Assembly (NCBI GenBank): GCA_910584495.1
Contig: CAJUAR010000052.1
Coordinates: forward strand, 1-20,288
DNA length: 20,288 bases
DNA from: an uncultured Muribaculaceae bacterium
GTDB taxonomy: Bacteria; Bacteroidota; Bacteroidia; Bacteroidales; Muribaculaceae
Direction: 5' to 3'
Part shown: positions 17,958 through 20,288 of the stretch, one piece after another
Position numbering within the stretch: the first letter of the stretch is position 1
Layout of the letters: each line of letters begins with the position of its first letter
The notes under the pieces: model-generated
Database searches by the model: none
Seen by the model: only the letters and a program-made list of their open reading frames with translations
What the model was told of the DNA's origin: nothing
Translations under genes and position numbers: made by a program

Positions 17958-18365
17958 ATGAAAAAACTATCACTCATCACCCTTGTAATCGCCATAATGT
18001 TCATGGCTTTACTACCATCCTCACTATTTGCGGAAGGACAACTGAAAGTATATCAAACCGAAGTCCGCAAACAACACACGCCTACCATAGGCAATCAGAA
18101 TGAAGATGAAGATGACGAAGGCCACAGAGCTCCCTCTCGTCCCATACAATGCACAATAAGCATGACCACGGGCATTACCATCTCCGGATGCCCAGACGAA
18201 ATTGAATCTTACGAGCTTTGGGATGCCGAAGGAAACAACTGCCTGACCATTGAACCAGACGAAATGGAATTTGTCAACGTCATCTTTTCTTACGACAACG
18301 ATTGCCAGATTCGAATGAAAATCGCCGACTCGCCATATTCGTATATCGGTTATGTGCTGAAATAA
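17958..18365 (+). CDS. Small secreted protein of unknown function (DUF3244-like)
   Basis: A 135-aa protein with a clear Sec signal peptide, MKKLSLITLVIAIMFMALLP, likely cleaved after SLFA. An acidic, disordered linker follows (EDEDDEGHR, about 50-58). The last 75 residues form a small beta-rich domain containing TGITISGCPDEIESYELWDA and a closing strand YSYIGYVLK, with three cysteines. The pattern resembles the short exported beta-sandwich proteins of Bacteroidota (DUF3244-like), but I cannot confirm the family. It sits directly downstream of the putative operator and consensus promoter. Its TAA stop is followed in the same frame by 22 more sensible codons (see next entry), so the C-terminus may be truncated. 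Confidence 0.7.
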   Translation: MKKLSLITLVIAIMFMALLPSSLFAEGQLKVYQTEVRKQHTPTIGNQNEDEDDEGHRAPSRPIQCTISMTTGITISGCPDEIESYELWDAEGNNCLTIEPDEMEFVNVIFSYDNDCQIRMKIADSPYSYIGYVLK

Positions 18366-18434
18366 CTTGACACCGCCCTCACCATCGAAATCCAAGTAGG
18401 AGACAAAAGCTACATCGGCGAATTCTTCTACTAA
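18366..18434 (+). other. In-frame coding remnant after the stop of the secreted protein
   Basis: Directly after TAA 18363-18365 the same frame reads LDTALTIEIQVGDKSYIGEF and two more residues to a second TAA at 18432-18434. This segment resembles the end of the preceding protein (IRMKIADSPYSYIGYV compared with LTIEIQVGDKSYIGEF). It is either a former extension cut by a nonsense mutation or the tail of a deleted paralogue. Confidence 0.5.
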
Positions 18435-18462
18435 GCTTCGCCGTTTATAACTAACCTTTTTT
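18416..18462 (+). terminator. Possible weak terminator
   Basis: CGGCGAA (18416-18422) pairs with TTCGCCG (18437-18443) around a 14-base loop. A T-rich stretch follows, with six T at 18457-18462. It overlaps the coding remnant and could end the secreted-protein transcript. The distance to the T run makes it uncertain. Confidence 0.4.
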
Positions 18463-18485
18463 CTAACTCCAAAAACATTCAAATT

Positions 18486-18605
18486 ATGAAGAAAAAACTT
18501 ATCTTCATGCATATATTCAACAATATCACAACAAGTTGTGCAAGCGAATATTTGACGGGAGGAGATGAGCAACAAATTTACATCATTTATACTATCTACA
18601 TCTAA
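18486..18605 (+). CDS. 39-aa ORF, possible short peptide with TGGD motif
   Basis: ATG 18486 opens 39 codons beginning MKKKLIFMHIFNN, then an SCASEYLTGGDEQQ segment and a Tyr/Ile-rich end IYIIYTIYI. TGGD also occurs in the 90-aa peptide just downstream (NYTGGDN), which suggests either a second, very short precursor or a decayed relative. The N-terminus looks like the start of a signal peptide that is not completed. No good promoter is seen directly before it. Translation is unproven, and it could be non-coding or a remnant. Confidence 0.35.
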   Translation: MKKKLIFMHIFNNITTSCASEYLTGGDEQQIYIIYTIYI

Positions 18606-18626
18606 CGATAGTTATCCATAGAATTA

Positions 18627-18659
18627 TTTGGAAGCACGCACAAAAAAAACTTAATTTTG
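18627..18659 (+). promoter_or_regulatory. Bacteroidota promoter of the peptide-maturase cassette
   Basis: TTTG (18627-18630), a 21-bp spacer and TAATTTTG (18652-18659) match the consensus. The predicted leader before ATG 18713 is about 45 nt and very AT-rich. This promoter would drive both the peptide gene and the radical SAM gene. Confidence 0.75.
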
Positions 18660-18712
18660 CGAATAATTAAAATAGTTAACAACAATCGATAATAATCAAA
18701 CTCATTTTCAAT

Positions 18713-18985
18713 ATGGAAAATAAAATGCGCCGTATTGCTCAATTCATCGAGAGCTTGCCGGAGACAGAAAGTTCCGACAAAATTCAATCCACCCTCCTTC
18801 CGACCACCATGAATTATACGGGAGGTGACAATGGTGGTGACTGTATAAACGACGATGAAAGACAATGTAAAAACGCTGTCAACGGCGGAAACTGCAAAAA
18901 CTATAATGGGAATTGTTCAGATTCCACAAACAAAAATAATTGCTATAACGAAAAGCCGCCCATTATAGAACCAGGGAAGAATTAA
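18713..18985 (+). CDS. Putative RiPP precursor peptide, Cys/Asn/Gly-rich
   Basis: A 90-aa peptide with no Sec signal. Residues 1-35 look like a leader: amphipathic MRRIAQFIESLPETESSDKI, then a TTMNYTGG stretch with GG at 37-38 and again at 41-42. The C-terminal half is a low-complexity core with five cysteines at 44, 52, 61, 68 and 77 and about a dozen asparagines, ending in a Pro-containing tail (KPPIIEPGKN). Next to a radical SAM/SPASM maturase this is the arrangement of rSAM-modified RiPPs, where thioether or other crosslinks form on the core and the leader is cut near GG (family knowledge). The gene lies behind a consensus promoter, 87 nt before the maturase. I recognise no named family. 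A second ATG at 18725 is possible. Confidence 0.72.
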   Translation: MENKMRRIAQFIESLPETESSDKIQSTLLPTTMNYTGGDNGGDCINDDERQCKNAVNGGNCKNYNGNCSDSTNKNNCYNEKPPIIEPGKN

Positions 18986-19034
18986 ATATCATGTCATAGA
19001 AACAGAAACTTTGTAAGTCTCTTTAAGAATGTAA

Positions 19035-19054
19035 ATATCCACAAATGTGGATAT
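19035..19054 (+). promoter_or_regulatory. Hairpin between precursor and maturase genes
   Basis: ATATCCAC (19035-19042) and GTGGATAT (19047-19054) form a perfect 8-bp stem with an AAAT loop, ending 18 nt before the maturase ATG. No T tract follows. It could stabilise the precursor message, attenuate read-through into the maturase gene, or limit its translation. Confidence 0.55.
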
Positions 19055-19072
19055 CTACATACCGAAAAACGT

Positions 19073-20288
19073 ATGAAATATAGCATATATAATTCTTCTA
19101 TATATATCGCCGGGATCCACACACTGCTCTACAATTCTTTTTCTGGAAAGTTTGTTGTGCTTAAGAATTGTCTCTTGGATATTTCAAAAGAGACACCGTA
19201 CTCGCTATACACACGCTCTGAGAATTTATACAAACAAATGGTAAACGCAAATATGATTGTTAGCGATAGTACAGACGAAGAAGAATTGCTTAAAGAACGA
19301 ATAGCAGCAGCCGACAACAATTTTTATGAATACAGGCTTCATATCAACCCAACGCTTGACTGTAATTTTGATTGTTGGTATTGCTATGAAAATCATGTGC
19401 CACATTCGAGGATGACTGACCAAGTTTTGGATGCAACCAAACTTTTTATAAGTTCTATACTCCAACGCCCCGAGATAAAATCTTTTGAGTTAGGATTTTT
19501 CGGAGGCGAACCTCTGTTATATTTCAACCACACAGCTAAAACCATCATAGAACATGCTGGCAAACTCTGTGAAAAATCGGAAAAGGAACTTCACATCCAC
19601 TTTACTTCGAACGGTTCGTTGCTGACCGATAACATCATTAGTTTTCTGAGCAAATATTCTTGCGGTTTTCAAATCACACTTGACGGAGGCGAAGACCGGC
19701 ACAACCTAACGCGATACTATAAAAACAAAAGAGGTAGTTATAAAGAAATAGTGAAAAACATCCATCGGCTTGTTGCTGCAGATATTGACGTTATTGTCCG
19801 TGTAAATTACACAAGCTCAAATATCGACAGTGTTGCCTCTGTTCAAGAATATTTTATGGATATTCCTGAAGAAAAGAAAAAATTTATAAGGTTTGACTTT
19901 CAAAGAGTCTGGCAAGACCGTGGAGAGAATACTGATTTGACCGAAGAGAAGATTTCTGCAATCAGAAGGGCATTTAAAGAATACGGATTTGTGGTTCTCG
20001 CAAATTATCTGCCCTGCGATGTGAGAAATTCATGCTATGGCGACAAGCTAAATCATATACTGATAAACTACAACGGTGATATTTTTGGCTGTACCGCCCG
20101 TGATTTCTCGCATGAAAACCGAATTGGATTTATTGATGCTAACGGTGTAATTCATTATGACACTGATGCTGTAGCCAAAAGGAACAATTCAAAAATGTCC
20201 AAAGCTATATGCAAATCGTGTCGCATTGCACCTCTTTGCGGCGGCGGTTGCAAGCAAAGGGCATCGGAAAGTCCGGATGCCTACAAGT
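19073..20288 (+). CDS. Radical SAM/SPASM peptide maturase, 3' end beyond window
   Basis: The frame from ATG 19073 is open to the window end (405 codons). Residues 1-90 are a non-catalytic N-terminal domain that may bind the leader. The radical SAM core has CNFDCWYC with C97, C101 and C104 binding the [4Fe-4S]-SAM cluster, then FFGGEP, TSNGS and ITLDGG strands. The C-terminal SPASM region has cysteines at 315, 321, 340, 380, 383, 389 and 393, including CKSC followed by CGGGC, expected to hold auxiliary Fe-S clusters. Such enzymes crosslink or epimerise peptide side chains. The natural substrate is the Cys-rich peptide encoded just upstream (inference). Most of the enzyme is visible and intact. 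Base composition is clearly more AT-rich than the first 15 kb. Confidence 0.93.
   Translation, partial: MKYSIYNSSIYIAGIHTLLYNSFSGKFVVLKNCLLDISKETPYSLYTRSENLYKQMVNANMIVSDSTDEEELLKERIAAADNNFYEYRLHINPTLDCNFDCWYCYENHVPHSRMTDQVLDATKLFISSILQRPEIKSFELGFFGGEPLLYFNHTAKTIIEHAGKLCEKSEKELHIHFTSNGSLLTDNIISFLSKYSCGFQITLDGGEDRHNLTRYYKNKRGSYKEIVKNIHRLVAADIDVIVRVNYTSSNIDSVASVQEYFMDIPEEKKKFIRFDFQRVWQDRGENTDLTEEKISAIRRAFKEYGFVVLANYLPCDVRNSCYGDKLNHILINYNGDIFGCTARDFSHENRIGFIDANGVIHYDTDAVAKRNNSKMSKAICKSCRIAPLCGGGCKQRASESPDAYK

Noticed and set aside
19195..19202. Fourth copy of the operator motif (CCGTACTC)
   Set aside because: Only the last 8 bases match, it lies inside the maturase coding sequence, and no promoter is nearby.

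Overview
The window looks like chromosomal DNA of a fairly GC-rich Bacteroidales bacterium, and the gut family Muribaculaceae fits best (inference). The evidence is Bacteroidota-type promoters (TTTG, about 20 bp, TAnnTTTG), start codons without Shine-Dalgarno sequences, and typical Bacteroidota families: a Porin_10-like porin, TlpA-like thioredoxins, a TPR/transmembrane/HTH regulator, and an rSAM/SPASM peptide maturase behind a GG-containing peptide.

Layout. Positions 1-105 hold the 3' part of an initiator tRNA-Met and its terminator. Positions 153-9053 (+) are mostly core genes: a COG2509-type FAD dehydrogenase, a secreted thioredoxin-fold protein, an outer-membrane porin that abuts priA with a 1-nt gap, a small thioredoxin-fold protein lacking its second Cys, and a membrane-anchored GtrB/DPM1-type glycosyltransferase. 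Positions 14020-9056 (-) form a compact exopolysaccharide operon: Wza-like export lipoprotein, Wzc-like co-polymerase/tyrosine kinase, O-antigen polymerase/ligase-like membrane protein, and a small DUF486-type membrane protein. A divergent promoter region separates this operon from a strongly codon-biased OmpA-like/TPR lipoprotein gene (14236-15936), which ends in a textbook terminator.

From about 16000 the sequence becomes visibly more AT-rich and looks accessory. It holds a 55-nt palindrome, a TPR/TM/HTH regulator gene broken by a one-base frameshift, an inverted-plus-direct repeat that looks like an operator, and a small secreted protein with an in-frame remnant after its stop. These are followed by a 39-codon ORF, a 90-aa Cys/Asn/Gly-rich peptide with GG motifs, and a radical SAM/SPASM maturase cut off by the window end. 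The last part is best read as a RiPP (ribosomally made, post-translationally modified peptide) cassette.

Working model (inference): the membrane-spanning regulator, when intact, senses something in the periplasm and acts at the AGTACGGAAAT sites upstream of the secreted-protein gene. The downstream genes make a peptide whose five cysteines are substrates for the SPASM enzyme. A transporter, peptidase or partner enzyme would be expected beyond position 20288 and cannot be seen here.
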